A stretch of 64,000 nucleotides of DNA, taken from contig NZ_LT990039.1 of NCBI RefSeq assembly GCF_900312975.1, positions 1,116,001 through 1,180,000 of the forward strand, given 5' to 3'. This DNA comes from Massilistercora timonensis (GTDB taxonomy: Bacteria; Bacillota; Clostridia; Lachnospirales; Lachnospiraceae). Position numbers and translations under genes: made by a program. Below the pieces are notes generated by a model, which did no database searches, was not told the origin of the DNA, and worked only from the letters and a program-made list of their open reading frames with translations. Every line of letters begins with the position of its first letter. Position 1 is the first letter of the stretch. Below are positions 15,798 to 25,900 of this stretch, in pieces.

Positions 15798-17726
15798 TCA
15801 GAGTTTTTCAAATACCCGCAGTAGTTCTCCCACGCTCCATGCCTTGGCAAAACATCCTTTGGAGGAGATGGGGTTCCCCCCGTCGTAGATTTCCGGCAGT
15901 TGTCCGCAGCACCCCTCCCGCAGAGCGCTCTCCAGCACTTCCAGCTGATTTCTTACCGTTTCTTTTGCTTTACGGTCCTCTCCGTGCACCTTCAGATAAG
16001 CCAGATAATAAGCCCCCAGCGGGAAGACCCACACCGTTCCCTGGTGGTAGGCCAGATCCCGCTCTGATACCACTCCGCTGTAAACCGGATGAAACTGTGG
16101 ATCTTCTTCTTCCAGTGTCCGAAGTCCGTAAGGCGTATAGAGTTTCTCAAACACCACGTCCACGATCTGCCGTTCCTGTTCCGGGTCCAGCATGGTAAAG
16201 GGCATAGAAACAGCCCAGATCTGATTACAGCGGATCTGTTCATCTGCCCCCGACCCGGAGAGCAGGTCCTTCAGGCAATGCTTTTCCTCCATCCAGAACT
16301 TTTCTGCGAAAGACCGCCGGACTTGAAGCGCCAGCCTCCCATAACTGCTTCCATCCTTTCCCGCCGGCACCGCCATTGCCTCCATACATCTCAGCGCATT
16401 GTACCAATAAGCATTGATCTCTACCGGTTTTCCCTGCCGGGGCGTAGGCAGGATTTCTCCTGCCTGCATATTCATCCAGGTCACCTGTTCTTCCCCTTCT
16501 CCGGCACAGATCAGCCCATCCTCGTCCATATGGATGGCATAGCGCGTTCCCCTGCAATACCCTTGAATGATCCGCTCCATCACAGGATACATCTGACACA
16601 CAAATCTTTCGTCCCCGGTATCCTGCCAGTACTGCCAGACGCAATTGATGAAAAGCAGCGCCGCATCCGCCGTATCATACACCGGCTCCTGGGTTTCTTT
16701 CAGAAAATAATTGGGCATAAGCCCGTCCTTCTCATAAGACGCAAAGGTCCGGAGGATCTCCCGCGCCCTCTCATACTGTCTGGTAGCAAGGCAGAGTCCG
16801 GGAAGCGCGATCATCGTATCCCTGCCCCAGTCGCCAAAACAGGGAAAACCTGCCAGGATCGTCCTGCTGCCGGGCAGATCCCGCACCGCCACAAACTGAT
16901 CTGCGCTTCTTGCCAGGAAATCTGCCAGGGGGTGGGCAAACCCCGCTTTCCGGGCAAGTTCCTTCCGATACCTTTTCTGCTGCCAGATCACTTCTGCCGC
17001 GCTGCTCTCTATCGTCTTCAGGCTGTAGAGGATCTCCAGTTCCCGGACAGCGCCCGGCTCTGTCTCTATAAAAATCTGATGGCCGGCGGCCGCCTGTCCG
17101 GTACTCCTCCTTCCATCACGAATATCGTATCGGTAGTAATACCGTTCCCGGATCTCCGGTATCTCCCTGAACGAACCGTTTGTCTTAAAGAACAGGCTCC
17201 ACCCCCTGCTTTTAACCTTTGTTTTTCTCCAGTACAGATCCTGTCCTTTCTCAAGGTCACTGCCCCTGGGGACAAGCTGATAGAAGGGAGTCACTGTCAG
17301 ACAACAAATCTCCCTGGTCCGGTTGGTGATCCGGTACCTGATCGCCAGCACCGGACTTCCCGGCTTCATAGCCGCCTCCTTCTCCACTTCAACCCCTGCC
17401 GCCACATACCGCCATCTGGCCGTATCCTCATAGGAAAATTCCACCAGATTCCGAAAACCTTCCTCCGCGCTCCCATCTGCAAACTCCTGTGTAGAAAGCA
17501 GCCATTTCTGCTCTCCCCTCTCCAGTGTTTCCCGCAGTCTGTGCACCATATTGACCTGCTGGCCCGGAGATCTCACACAGGCCATAAAAAGAGCGTGATC
17601 GCCGCGGGCTGCGGCTCCGGTCACGGTAAGAGAAGAATAACCGCCCAGGCCGTCAGTAAGAAGCCAGCAATTCTCCATTCCCCGCTCCAGAGTTTTCCAA
17701 TCCTGTTTCCCATAGATCCATTTCAT
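15798..17726 (-). CDS. Glycogen debranching enzyme (amylo-alpha-1,6-glucosidase)
   Basis: 642 aa, bacterial-type debranching enzyme. N-terminal GDE_N beta-sandwich domain (opening with NCWLLTDGLGGYSSLTVTGA), then an (alpha/alpha)6 barrel of family GH133 from about residue 285 (GFPCFGDWGRDTMIALPGLC, later AYHQGTVWVFPLGAYY). It hydrolyses alpha-1,6 branch glucose from glycogen or limit dextrin. It is divergent from a LacI regulator, its likely controller, which suggests carbohydrate-dependent expression. SD AAAGGGGG. Confidence 0.93.
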   Translation of the reverse strand: MKWIYGKQDWKTLERGMENCWLLTDGLGGYSSLTVTGAAARGDHALFMACVRSPGQQVNMVHRLRETLERGEQKWLLSTQEFADGSAEEGFRNLVEFSYEDTARWRYVAAGVEVEKEAAMKPGSPVLAIRYRITNRTREICCLTVTPFYQLVPRGSDLEKGQDLYWRKTKVKSRGWSLFFKTNGSFREIPEIRERYYYRYDIRDGRRSTGQAAAGHQIFIETEPGAVRELEILYSLKTIESSAAEVIWQQKRYRKELARKAGFAHPLADFLARSADQFVAVRDLPGSRTILAGFPCFGDWGRDTMIALPGLCLATRQYERAREILRTFASYEKDGLMPNYFLKETQEPVYDTADAALLFINCVWQYWQDTGDERFVCQMYPVMERIIQGYCRGTRYAIHMDEDGLICAGEGEEQVTWMNMQAGEILPTPRQGKPVEINAYWYNALRCMEAMAVPAGKDGSSYGRLALQVRRSFAEKFWMEEKHCLKDLLSGSGADEQIRCNQIWAVSMPFTMLDPEQERQIVDVVFEKLYTPYGLRTLEEEDPQFHPVYSGVVSERDLAYHQGTVWVFPLGAYYLAYLKVHGEDRKAKETVRNQLEVLESALREGCCGQLPEIYDGGNPISSKGCFAKAWSVGELLRVFEKL

Positions 17727-17781
17727 TCCGCGCGCCCCCTTTTAAAGCCCGGAAATGTTTCGTTAAGTTTCGATATGAATT

Positions 17782-17810
17782 ATAATAGTACATTTCTAAA
17801 TGCTCGTCAA
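17782..17810 (-). promoter_or_regulatory. Promoter of the debranching-enzyme gene
   Basis: On minus: TTGACG, 17-base spacer, TATTAT (overlapping a TATAAT). About 55 bases upstream of the start codon. Confidence 0.65.
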
Positions 17811-17817
17811 TCCTGTA

Positions 17818-17847
17818 TTGCATTTTCGTAGTTTTTTGTAATATAAT
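17818..17847 (+). promoter_or_regulatory. Promoter of the LacI-family gene
   Basis: TTGCAT, 18-base spacer, TATAAT. Back to back with the debranching-enzyme promoter. Confidence 0.7.
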
Positions 17848-17887
17848 AAGTCCATAACAGCAACCTGTATGAAGAGGAGAAGAAAGC

Positions 17888-18889
17888 ATGACCACGATCC
17901 AGGATATCGCACGCCGGCTTGGCGTCACAAAAGGCACTGTATCCAAAGCTCTCAACGGCGCCCCTGATATCAGCGAAACTTTACAGAAACAAATTCTGGA
18001 AACCGCGGTGGAAATGGGATATACCCGTCTGCGCAGGCAGAAAGGAACCGCGCCAAAGCTTTGCATCCTGGCCGCCAGCCAAAACATGGAGTACCAAAAG
18101 CCCCACCAGTTTGGCTACGAGGTGGTTCTGGGATTCCGGCAGATGGCGGAGCCCCAGGGCTACCAGGTAGACATCATTCCAGTGGATGAAGAATCTCAGC
18201 GGCAGGAGCCTTATGATATATTTATGCTGAAGAATCATTATCAAGGTTCCTTCGTGATAGGATTTTCCCTCGCCGACCCCTGGATGCAGGAATTCGAGAC
18301 CAGCCGCACGCCAGCCGTTCTCTATGACAACCATGTATTGGCCAACCCTTCTACTGCTTATGTGGGCGTGGACAACGACGAGGGAATGGCTCTTGCCGTC
18401 TCCCACTTAAAGGAGCTGGGGCACCAGAAGATCGGCTACCTGAGCACCTCCCCTGACTCTTATATCATGCAGGTCCGCCGCAAGGCATTTTCCCGGGCTA
18501 TGCGCCAGAACGGGCTTTGCGCAGATTCCGCCTGCACAGGCCCCTCCTCTTATATCTCTCAGTGCCTGGACGAACATCTGCCCCGCTTTCTGGAAGAAGG
18601 CATGACCGCCCTGATCTGCAGTCATGACCTGATCGCCCAGGCTGCCCTGGTCCGCTGTCAGGAGATGGGCCTGCGGGTTCCGGAAGATTTCAGCGTCATC
18701 GGCTTTGACGATCTTCCCCTCTGCCCCTATACCAGCCCGCCCCTCACCACCCTTCGCCAGGACCGGATACAGCTGGGGAAAAGCGCCTACTATGCCCTAA
18801 ATAGCCTGATGAACGGAGTGTCCATTGGCACACTTTTATTACACACAGAACTTATCGTACGGGCTTCCACCGCCCCTCCGGGAAAATAA
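17888..18889 (+). CDS. LacI-family transcriptional regulator
   Basis: 333 aa. Residues 1-55 are the LacI DNA-binding domain (TIQDIARRLGVTKGTVSKAL). The periplasmic-binding-protein-like sugar sensor follows, ending with GFDDLPLCPYTSPPLTTLRQ, the standard C-terminal signature. SD AGAGGAGAAG. It is divergent from the glycogen debranching enzyme and probably responds to an alpha-glucan-derived sugar; that ligand is an inference from context only. Confidence 0.93.
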   Translation: MTTIQDIARRLGVTKGTVSKALNGAPDISETLQKQILETAVEMGYTRLRRQKGTAPKLCILAASQNMEYQKPHQFGYEVVLGFRQMAEPQGYQVDIIPVDEESQRQEPYDIFMLKNHYQGSFVIGFSLADPWMQEFETSRTPAVLYDNHVLANPSTAYVGVDNDEGMALAVSHLKELGHQKIGYLSTSPDSYIMQVRRKAFSRAMRQNGLCADSACTGPSSYISQCLDEHLPRFLEEGMTALICSHDLIAQAALVRCQEMGLRVPEDFSVIGFDDLPLCPYTSPPLTTLRQDRIQLGKSAYYALNSLMNGVSIGTLLLHTELIVRASTAPPGK

Positions 18890-19236
18890 AAAAGAGGGTG
18901 TCGCAAAATCATGATATGCTCTTTCTGTCTACTATCATAGACGATTCCCTGAAATATTACATTTCATTCTCACAGAAGCGATTTCCTCTATTTATCGCAT
19001 ACTCTCCGCGTATTGACACCTTCCTTTTCCATCTGCTATCATATACTTGCAAATATATATTCTGTATTTATCTTTTTTTCTTCCGCAGTATCGCGGAACT
19101 ATTCCAAACTTCAAAAATAAAATCTGTATCGCAGGATCTGAAAATGCCGGGAATGGCAGAAGGATTCTCCTCCTTTCTTTTCTCAAATTCTCCTTGGCTT
19201 TTCAGAGAAAAAGCAATACAATGAAAGGAGAAAACT
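18890..19236 (+). other. Noncoding gap with one promoter-like site
   Basis: No supported gene here. AT-rich relative to both sides. The best signal is TTGACA, 18-base spacer, TATCAT at 19013-19042, reading toward the Rpn remnant. Open frames through this stretch have no recognisable protein content. Confidence 0.5.
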
Positions 19237-19252
19237 ATGCAAAAAAGGAATC

Positions 19253-20011
19253 TTGGTATGCCGGAGAATGGTATCCATTATCCTGAACCGGGAAATCAAA
19301 CAGATCCGGATCATTCCCCAGAAAGTGTATTTTGGCGCAGACACAGACAAACACGGCATCCGCCTGGACGTTTATGCAGAAGAAAAAGCAGATGACCTAA
19401 ATACGGTTTATGATATCGAACCGGACAAAGACGGAAGAGATTCTCTGCGTCTGGCATTGCCCAAACGGGCCCGCTTCTACCATGCAAAGATAGACGCAGA
19501 CAGTCTGGCATCCGGGGAAGATTACGGGGAACTGAAAAATGTAATTGTGATCTTTATATGTCCCTATGATCCTTTTCAGTTAAACCGTATGGTCTACACG
19601 ATCAAAAGCTGCTGCGTGGAGGAACCGGCTCTTGTCTATGAAGACGGAGCCAGAACCATATTTCTATATACGAAGGGAATAAAAGGAAATCCGCCGGCGG
19701 AACTTCAACGGCTTTTGCAGTATCTGGAAGATTCCAGGGAAGAGAATGCAAAGGATGCGGATCTCATGGCCATCCATCAGATGGTCCAGAAAGTGAAGCA
19801 TGACAGGGAGGTGTCACTGGAGTATATGAAAATATTTGAACGGGAGCGTCTGATACGTGAGGACGGTTATGCAAGTGGCAAAGAAGCAGAATTGGTAGAG
19901 ATCATCCGCCGGAAACAGCAGAAGGGACTTTCTGCAGATGATATCGCGGAATGGCTGGAACTGGATAAGGAGTATGTTGAAAAAGTGATGAAACTCAAGG
20001 AGTTATCATGA
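19253..20011 (+). pseudogene. Rpn-family nuclease/transposase-like protein, N-terminus missing
   Basis: Encodes about 250 residues of the Rpn (recombination-promoting PD-(D/E)XK nuclease) family common in Lachnospiraceae. The core GIRLDVYAEE, then TVYDIEPDKD, and the tail YTKGIKGNPPAELQ, SREEN and VKHDREV are typical. The usual first ~45 residues, with the conserved helix before SIILNREI, are absent. The only good ribosome binding site (AAAGGAG before ATG 19237) opens a different frame that stops after about 50 codons. This looks like an internal deletion plus frameshift. A shortened protein from TTG 19253 or ATG 19268 cannot be excluded. The stop overlaps the next fragment in ATGA. Confidence 0.7.
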
Positions 20012-20097
20012 TCAAAGTAACGTATATCGGTCACAGCAGCTTTTTGGTGGAATGGCCGATTATTATTACGAAGGAGCGTTGCTCCATAGATGAATAA
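20008..20097 (+). pseudogene. Fragment of an MBL-fold metallo-hydrolase
   Basis: 29-codon frame beginning MIKVTYIGHSSFLVEW, a close match to the N-terminus of UlaG-like metallo-beta-lactamase-fold hydrolases (normally over 200 aa). Identity ends abruptly at a perfect hairpin whose loop is the new stop codon. The rest of the gene is missing. Confidence 0.65.
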
Positions 20098-20120
20098 TTC
20101 ATCTATGGAGCAACGCTCCT
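20072..20120. repeat. Perfect 23-bp inverted repeat truncating the MBL fragment
   Basis: Arms 20072-20094 and 20098-20120 are fully complementary, with loop TAA. Each arm contains its own small hairpin (GGAGC-GTT-GCTCC). No T run follows on either strand, so it looks like an inserted or deletion-derived element more than a plain terminator, though it could stop transcription from both sides. Confidence 0.75.
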
Positions 20121-20133
20121 CTCCTGTTCTTCT

Positions 20134-21120
20134 CTAGTTCCAGTTGATCCCCACGCCTGCGGCTACCGCCTTGTCGTAGATCTCTCTGGCCGCCACCAGA
20201 TCCTGGGTGGCCACGCCTACCGTCTCAAAGACAATGATCTCTTCGTCATTCTCTCTTCCCACTATTTCGCCTTTGATCACCTGACCCAGGTCGCCGGTGA
20301 AGTCATCCTTGGTGATGATCCCCTGCTCCAGCGGGATCAGGATATCGCCGGACTCGGAGAGCACCGCGTCCTCAGAGTCAAAGTAGATCTTGGAGGCTCT
20401 TGGCAGGATGGCCGGATCCATCTCCTGCATATGGTGCTGATAAGCGCCTACACAGCTGATGGTCGCTCCTGCTTTTACCTTTGTTCCGTCAAATACCGGC
20501 TTGGAAGACGGGGTCACAGTGATGATAAGATCCGCGTCGTCAATGGCCGCATCGGAACTCTCCGCTGCCACGATCCGGGTTCCGTAGTCTTTCAGTTCCT
20601 CCTGCATCCGGGCGGCAAACTTTTTGGTCCGCTCCAGGTTCAGGTCATAGACTCTTACTTCCTCCAGCTTCCTGGCTGCCATCATGGCCTCCAGCTGGGT
20701 AGGAGCCTGTCCGCCGGTCCCGATAAGGGCTCCGATCCGGCAGTCCTTCTTGGCCAGCACGTCAAAGGCCGCGCCGGAAGCCGCGCCGGTACGAAGCTGG
20801 GTCACATAGGTTCCGTCCAGCACTGCCGTCACCAGTCCGGTGGTTCCGTCGATGAGGAGCACCTGAGCCGGAGAGGATGGGATCCCCTGGTCAATGTTGT
20901 GGGGGAAGATGTTGATGATCTTCAGAGACGCCGTGTCCATCTCCTCCACATAGGCGGGCATGAACAGGAAACATCCCTCATACTTCGGCGCCTGGATGTT
21001 GGTCCGAAGAGGGGCTTCGCATTTTCCCTCCACCACCAGCTGAAAGGCTTTCTTGTCCGCCTCAATGGCGTCCTTGATGGTAAATACTTTCTTGATATCT
21101 TCTCTTGATAATAACAGCAT
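20134..21120 (-). CDS. Ornithine cyclodeaminase-family dehydrogenase/reductase
   Basis: 328 aa, the standard family length. The substrate segment TYVTQLRTGAASGAAFDVLA precedes the Rossmann motif GALIGTGGQAPTQ (about residue 135). The C-terminal ETVGVATQDLVAAREIY is typical of the ornithine cyclodeaminase, alanine dehydrogenase and pyrroline-2-carboxylate reductase group. SD is AAGGAGG-like upstream of 21120. It lies 70 bases downstream of the IlvD/Edd-type dehydratase on the same strand, and the two probably form one operon handling a hydroxy- or imino-acid. The exact substrate is not visible. Confidence 0.87.
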   Translation of the reverse strand: MLLLSREDIKKVFTIKDAIEADKKAFQLVVEGKCEAPLRTNIQAPKYEGCFLFMPAYVEEMDTASLKIINIFPHNIDQGIPSSPAQVLLIDGTTGLVTAVLDGTYVTQLRTGAASGAAFDVLAKKDCRIGALIGTGGQAPTQLEAMMAARKLEEVRVYDLNLERTKKFAARMQEELKDYGTRIVAAESSDAAIDDADLIITVTPSSKPVFDGTKVKAGATISCVGAYQHHMQEMDPAILPRASKIYFDSEDAVLSESGDILIPLEQGIITKDDFTGDLGQVIKGEIVGRENDEEIIVFETVGVATQDLVAAREIYDKAVAAGVGINWN

Positions 21121-21190
21121 GATCCGCTTTCCTCCTTATTCTCTCTTACTTGTTATCTTACCGCAGAAATCCCGTTCCCGCAATGGATTT

Positions 21191-22861
21191 CTACCGGTGG
21201 AACCGGGCGTCCAAAGGCCAGGGCTGCATGGCTCCCCCTTCTTCCGCCGGCCGGCAGGTCTTCGCGTAAATGTTGAGGCAGCCTTTCTCTTCCTTAAGAG
21301 GCGGGCATACCCAGTTTTCCCGCCGTCTTGCCAGTTCTTCCTCGGACACCAGAAGATTCAGTTCCCCGCCCGGGATATCGATGACGATCTCATCTCCGTT
21401 TTCCACCAGGGCGATCGTTCCTCCGTCATAAGCCTCCGGCGACACGTGGCCCACGATGGCCCCGTAATTGAATCCGGAGAACCGTGCGTCCGAGATCAGT
21501 CCCACGCTCTTGTGAAGCCCCAGGCCGATCAGGGCGTCGATACTCAACATCAGTTCCTTCATACCCGGCGCTCCCTTGCACCCTTCATACCGGATAACGA
21601 TAATATCTCCCGGCACGATCTCGCCGGACTGGATGGCCTCGAAGGCGGGACGGTCTCCCTCGAAGACCTTGGCCTTCCCCTTCAGGTACTTCACTTCCTC
21701 ATACACTGCCGTAGGCCGGACAATGGCTCCGTTGGGCGACAGATTCCCCCGCAGGATCTTCAGTCCCGGCTCATGGAACAGTGGTTTCTCCAGGGAGTGG
21801 ATCACCTCATTCTCCCGAGGCGTTACCCGCTCCAGCATTTCCTTCCAGGTAGTCCCGTACATATCCGGCACATCCGTGTAAAGCTTGCTCTCCAGCATTT
21901 TCATCACGTTCATAACGCCCCCTGCATAGTGGAAATCCACCACCGTATAGGGACCGCTTGGCACCACTGCGTTGATACAGTGGATCTCTTTGGCATACCG
22001 TTCGAAATCCTCCAGGCTGAGCGGAATCCCCAGCTCATAGGCAAAGGACAGGATGTGGAGCACCGCATTGGTGGAGCCTGCTACCGCCAGGTCGAACATG
22101 ATGGAATTCAGAAGCACTTCTCTGGTAATCAGCTCTGAGGGCTTCCGTCCTGCCCTGGTCATCTCCACAATGGTCTTCCCCGCCTCCCGGGCTTTGCGCA
22201 GCTTGGCGTTGTCAGAAGCCGGGATGGTGGAAGTCCCCGGCAGCACCAGGTTCAGCACCTCCCCCAGCATCTGCATGGTATTGGCAGTCCCCATGGAAGG
22301 ACACGCCCCGAAGGACGGGCACACGTTGTCTTCCATCTCCATCAGCTCTTCTTCCGAAGCCCCGGAGAACCGGGCTGAATCCAGATCCGCCTCCACTACC
22401 GTCTTCCCGCAGTACTGCCCCGGCTGCATGGAGCCTCCGGTGACGATCATAGCAGGCAGGTCAAGCCGCATGGCCGCCAGATAGCAGCCGGCAATGATAT
22501 TGTCGCAGGACGCGATCATCGCCAGGCCGTCGAAATTGTGGACCCGGGTGACAAATTCCACCGACATGGCCACAATGTCTCTCCCCACCTGCTCGTACTT
22601 TAATTCCTCCGCCCCGTTGGCGATGTTGCCGCAAGTGGCCGGGATCCCAAACTCTACCGGCACCCCGCCGGCCGCCCAGATCCCTTCCTTCACCGCCTCC
22701 GCGATCTGTCTTAAATGGGCCGTCCCCGGGGAGCCTGCCATGTAGGAGTTGGGCACGCCGATGTGAGGTTTCTTTCGGATATCGCCGTCGGAATAGCCCG
22801 CAGCCTTCATCATCACCCGGCGGTGGGCCGCTTCCGCGCCGTTCCAGTATGATTCACTCAT
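21191..22861 (-). CDS. IlvD/Edd-family dehydratase
   Basis: 556 aa, Fe-S dehydratase of the dihydroxy-acid/phosphogluconate dehydratase family. Cluster ligand regions are IASCDNIIAGCYLAAMRLD and CPSFGACPSMGTANTM. The C-terminal DARFSG and GHVSPEAYDGG belong to the swivelling beta-alpha domain. The CDN where biosynthetic IlvD has CDK, and the divergent N-terminus, point to a sugar-acid or hydroxy-acid dehydratase rather than the branched-chain enzyme. It is paired with an ornithine-cyclodeaminase-family gene. SD GGAGG before 22861. Confidence is high for the family, low for the substrate. Confidence 0.88.
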   Translation of the reverse strand: MSESYWNGAEAAHRRVMMKAAGYSDGDIRKKPHIGVPNSYMAGSPGTAHLRQIAEAVKEGIWAAGGVPVEFGIPATCGNIANGAEELKYEQVGRDIVAMSVEFVTRVHNFDGLAMIASCDNIIAGCYLAAMRLDLPAMIVTGGSMQPGQYCGKTVVEADLDSARFSGASEEELMEMEDNVCPSFGACPSMGTANTMQMLGEVLNLVLPGTSTIPASDNAKLRKAREAGKTIVEMTRAGRKPSELITREVLLNSIMFDLAVAGSTNAVLHILSFAYELGIPLSLEDFERYAKEIHCINAVVPSGPYTVVDFHYAGGVMNVMKMLESKLYTDVPDMYGTTWKEMLERVTPRENEVIHSLEKPLFHEPGLKILRGNLSPNGAIVRPTAVYEEVKYLKGKAKVFEGDRPAFEAIQSGEIVPGDIIVIRYEGCKGAPGMKELMLSIDALIGLGLHKSVGLISDARFSGFNYGAIVGHVSPEAYDGGTIALVENGDEIVIDIPGGELNLLVSEEELARRRENWVCPPLKEEKGCLNIYAKTCRPAEEGGAMQPWPLDARFHR

Positions 22862-22998
22862 GGTTACGCCTCCTTTTCATCTCTTGCTTACCGCTAAAAT
22901 ATCAGTTATATTTATAATAACTTATCAAAAAACTGTTGAAAAGCCAGCTCTGTTAATATTTTCCATCATTTTTCTTATATTTAAGGAGGTACCTTCTT

Positions 22999-25900
22999 AT
23001 GAGCACGCTTCACTACCGGACCCGGGCAGGCTCCGCCCCCGGCGGGAAACCCCGCCTTTACTTCTGCTGCCACCCGGAAGATTTCCCCATTTATTTTGAC
23101 TCTCTGTCTCAGGAACTTCTGGATCTCTGGGACTGCGCCATCTGGTACCGGGATCTGGCGCAAAACTCTCCCTGGGACACAGATGAGGAGGAAGACTTTT
23201 GTGACAGCCTGCTGCAGATGCAGCTCTTTGTCATCCCTGTCTCAGAAGCCTTCCTGATGGAGGAAACAGACGCCCGGACACGGGAATTCACCCTGGCGGC
23301 AGATCATCACATCCCCGTCCTGCCCATCCTGGTCAACAGCGGCCTGGCCGCCGACTTCAACCGGATCTGCGGCAACATCCAGTTTCTGGACCGCACATCC
23401 ACCGATCTCACCGAGATCCCCTATCGCCAGAAGCTGGAAAACTTCCTGCGCACAGTCCTGGTCCCTGACGACCTGGCCCGGCAGGTGCGGGCTGCCTTCG
23501 ACGCCTATGTATTCTTAAGTTACCGGAAGAAAGACCGCAGATATGCCCAGGAACTGATGAAGCTGATCCACGAAAATGAATTCTGCCGTGACATCGCCAT
23601 CTGGTATGACGAATTCCTCACCCCCGGCGAGAATTTCAACGCATCCATTCAGGAGGCGCTGGAGAAAAGCCACCTTTTCGCCCTGGCGGTAACGCCCAAC
23701 CTGGTAAATGAGAAAAATTACGTCATGGATATCGAGTACCCCATGGCTCAGAAAGAAGAGAAAAAGATCCTGCCTGTAGAGCTGCAGGACACCGACCGGC
23801 AGCTTCTGAAGCAATATTACCAGGGTCTCCCTTCCTGCGTGACCAGCAGCGACAGATCCTCGCTCAAGGCTTCTCTTATGGATTCCTTCCAGGAGATTGC
23901 CGTCCGGGAAAACGACAATTCCCCGGAGCACCTCCTGTTCATCGGCCTGGCCTATCTTGGCGGCATCGATGTGGAAGTAGACCCCGGACGCGGCGTAAAA
24001 CTGATCGAAGAAGCTGCCTTTGCCAGGCTGCCCCAGGCCATGGAGAAGCTGGTGTCCCTCTACCGCACCGGGTATGGCGTTCCCCTGGATCAGGAGAAGG
24101 CCATTGCCTGGCAGAAGAAACTTGCCGCCACAAGAGAAGAAGAATTCGCCCGGACAGGAACCGGAGGCGAGACGCTGCTTGCCGATCTGCAGGACCTGGC
24201 AGAGCTGTACCTGGAATGTCAGCAATACTCACAGGCAGCCGGGATCTGTCAGAAGCTGCAGGAGACGCTGGAAAAACTGTCTCCCCGTCTGGAACCGGAG
24301 ACAGCAAGAAATACAACTCTCTGGCTCCATTCCCGCCTGGCCGCCTGCCTGGAAGGCCAGGGAAACTTACCCGGCGCTAGGGATGAACTGCTGGCCCATC
24401 AGAAGCTGGTAGCCAGGTGGGCAAAAGAATCCCCCACAGAAGCCGCCATCTGGGCCCTCACCGCCAGCTATGACCGCCTGGGACAGCTTGCCATGACAGA
24501 AGGGAACCTCTCCCAGGCTCTCCAAATGTTCCAGGATGGCAAACTCCTGACTGATCTGGCCGATGAAGAACTGCACAGCACCCTCTCCATGTCCCGGCGG
24601 CTCACCATGGGGCTCCAGTGCGGCAACGTCCTGCGGGAACAGAAAAAATACCGGGCCGCCCGGGAGACCTACACTCATCTTCTGCCTCTGGCCAAACGGC
24701 TGGCCCGGGACGGAGACAGCGCAGACGCCAGGAGGCTGGCAATCTGCTATATGGATCTGGGACGCATCTGCAGCAACCTGATCCTTCCCCAGAACGATTC
24801 CCTGAAATATGCCAGACAAAGTCTGGCCATCCTGGAAGATCTGGCAGAAAAGGAGCCTACCTATCACAACCTGAGGAATCTGGCGGTCTGCTGCAATTTC
24901 AACGGCGACACCCTGGCCAATACCAGTCTTGGCTGGAATGAGGGCGTTTCTCCAGACGTGCTGCAGTTCTGTCAACGGGCGCTGGAGATCAGCCAAAAAC
25001 TGGTTTGCCGCAGCAATTCCCTGGAAGCCTGGCTGGATCTGGCCCATACCCTTGACCGTTTCAGCCGCTACTATGGACTGAAGGGAGACAGAAAACAGGA
25101 AAAAGAGTTCCTCTCCCAGGCCGCAGACGCCGCCCGGAAAGCGGCGGAGCGTTCCGGAAGCGCCCTGGCCAGACGCGCCCTAGCCTCTTACCTAGCCCGC
25201 TTCGGGCAGTTATACGAAGAGGAAGAGGATATGGGAAATGCGAAATCCTGCTGCCAGGAAAGCTTCGCCCTTCATCAGATGATTTATGAAGAGACCCGGT
25301 CTCTGGAAGATCTTATGGCCCTGGCCTCTGATCATCAGATCCTGAGCCGCCAGGACGAAGCTGCTTTTGACTATGATGGAGCCAAACAACATAAGCAACG
25401 CAGCATTGAGCTCTGCGAAGAAGCCGTGGCCCGTGAGCCTTCTGTGCCCGCTTACCAGAACCATCTTGCCAGGTACTGTACCAACATGGCGCAGTTCTGC
25501 CACAGACGGGAGCAGGAGGAGGAAGCCCGGCATTACTGGAAGCGGGCCTTGAACCTGTCCGAGGAACTGTACCGGAAGGATCCCTCCTCCCCCAACCGGA
25601 TGGAACTCTCTGAGAAGGCGGCGACTCTCGGGGACAGCTACTGCGAAGCAGGAAGCTGGGAGGAAGCCTGGCCTTATTACCAACGCTACCTGGAACTTCG
25701 CGGGACCCCGCAGCAGGATACTGCAGCCGAAAGTTCTCCGCAGCAGCCAGGGGACGCCTGGAACTACTGCTGCAACGCAGCTCTTCGCTGCGGCCATTAT
25801 GAGAAGGCGAAAGAACTGGCCCTTCAGGTCTGTACGCTGCGCCGGGAAGCCTGGCAGCAAATGCCCGAAGACATAACCGCCTATGACATGGCCTGCCACT

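Noticed and set aside
16089-17831. 580-codon plus-strand frame opposite the debranching enzyme
   Set aside because: Antisense shadow without domains. The minus-strand product has clear GH133 motifs.
18898-19224. 108-codon frame between LacI and the Rpn remnant
   Set aside because: No ribosome binding site, composition unlike coding sequence, and the best promoter of the gap lies inside it.
20072-20120. Perfect hairpin as an ordinary bidirectional terminator
   Set aside because: No T run on either outgoing strand, and it truncates a recognisable gene fragment. Kept as a repeat with termination only as a possibility.
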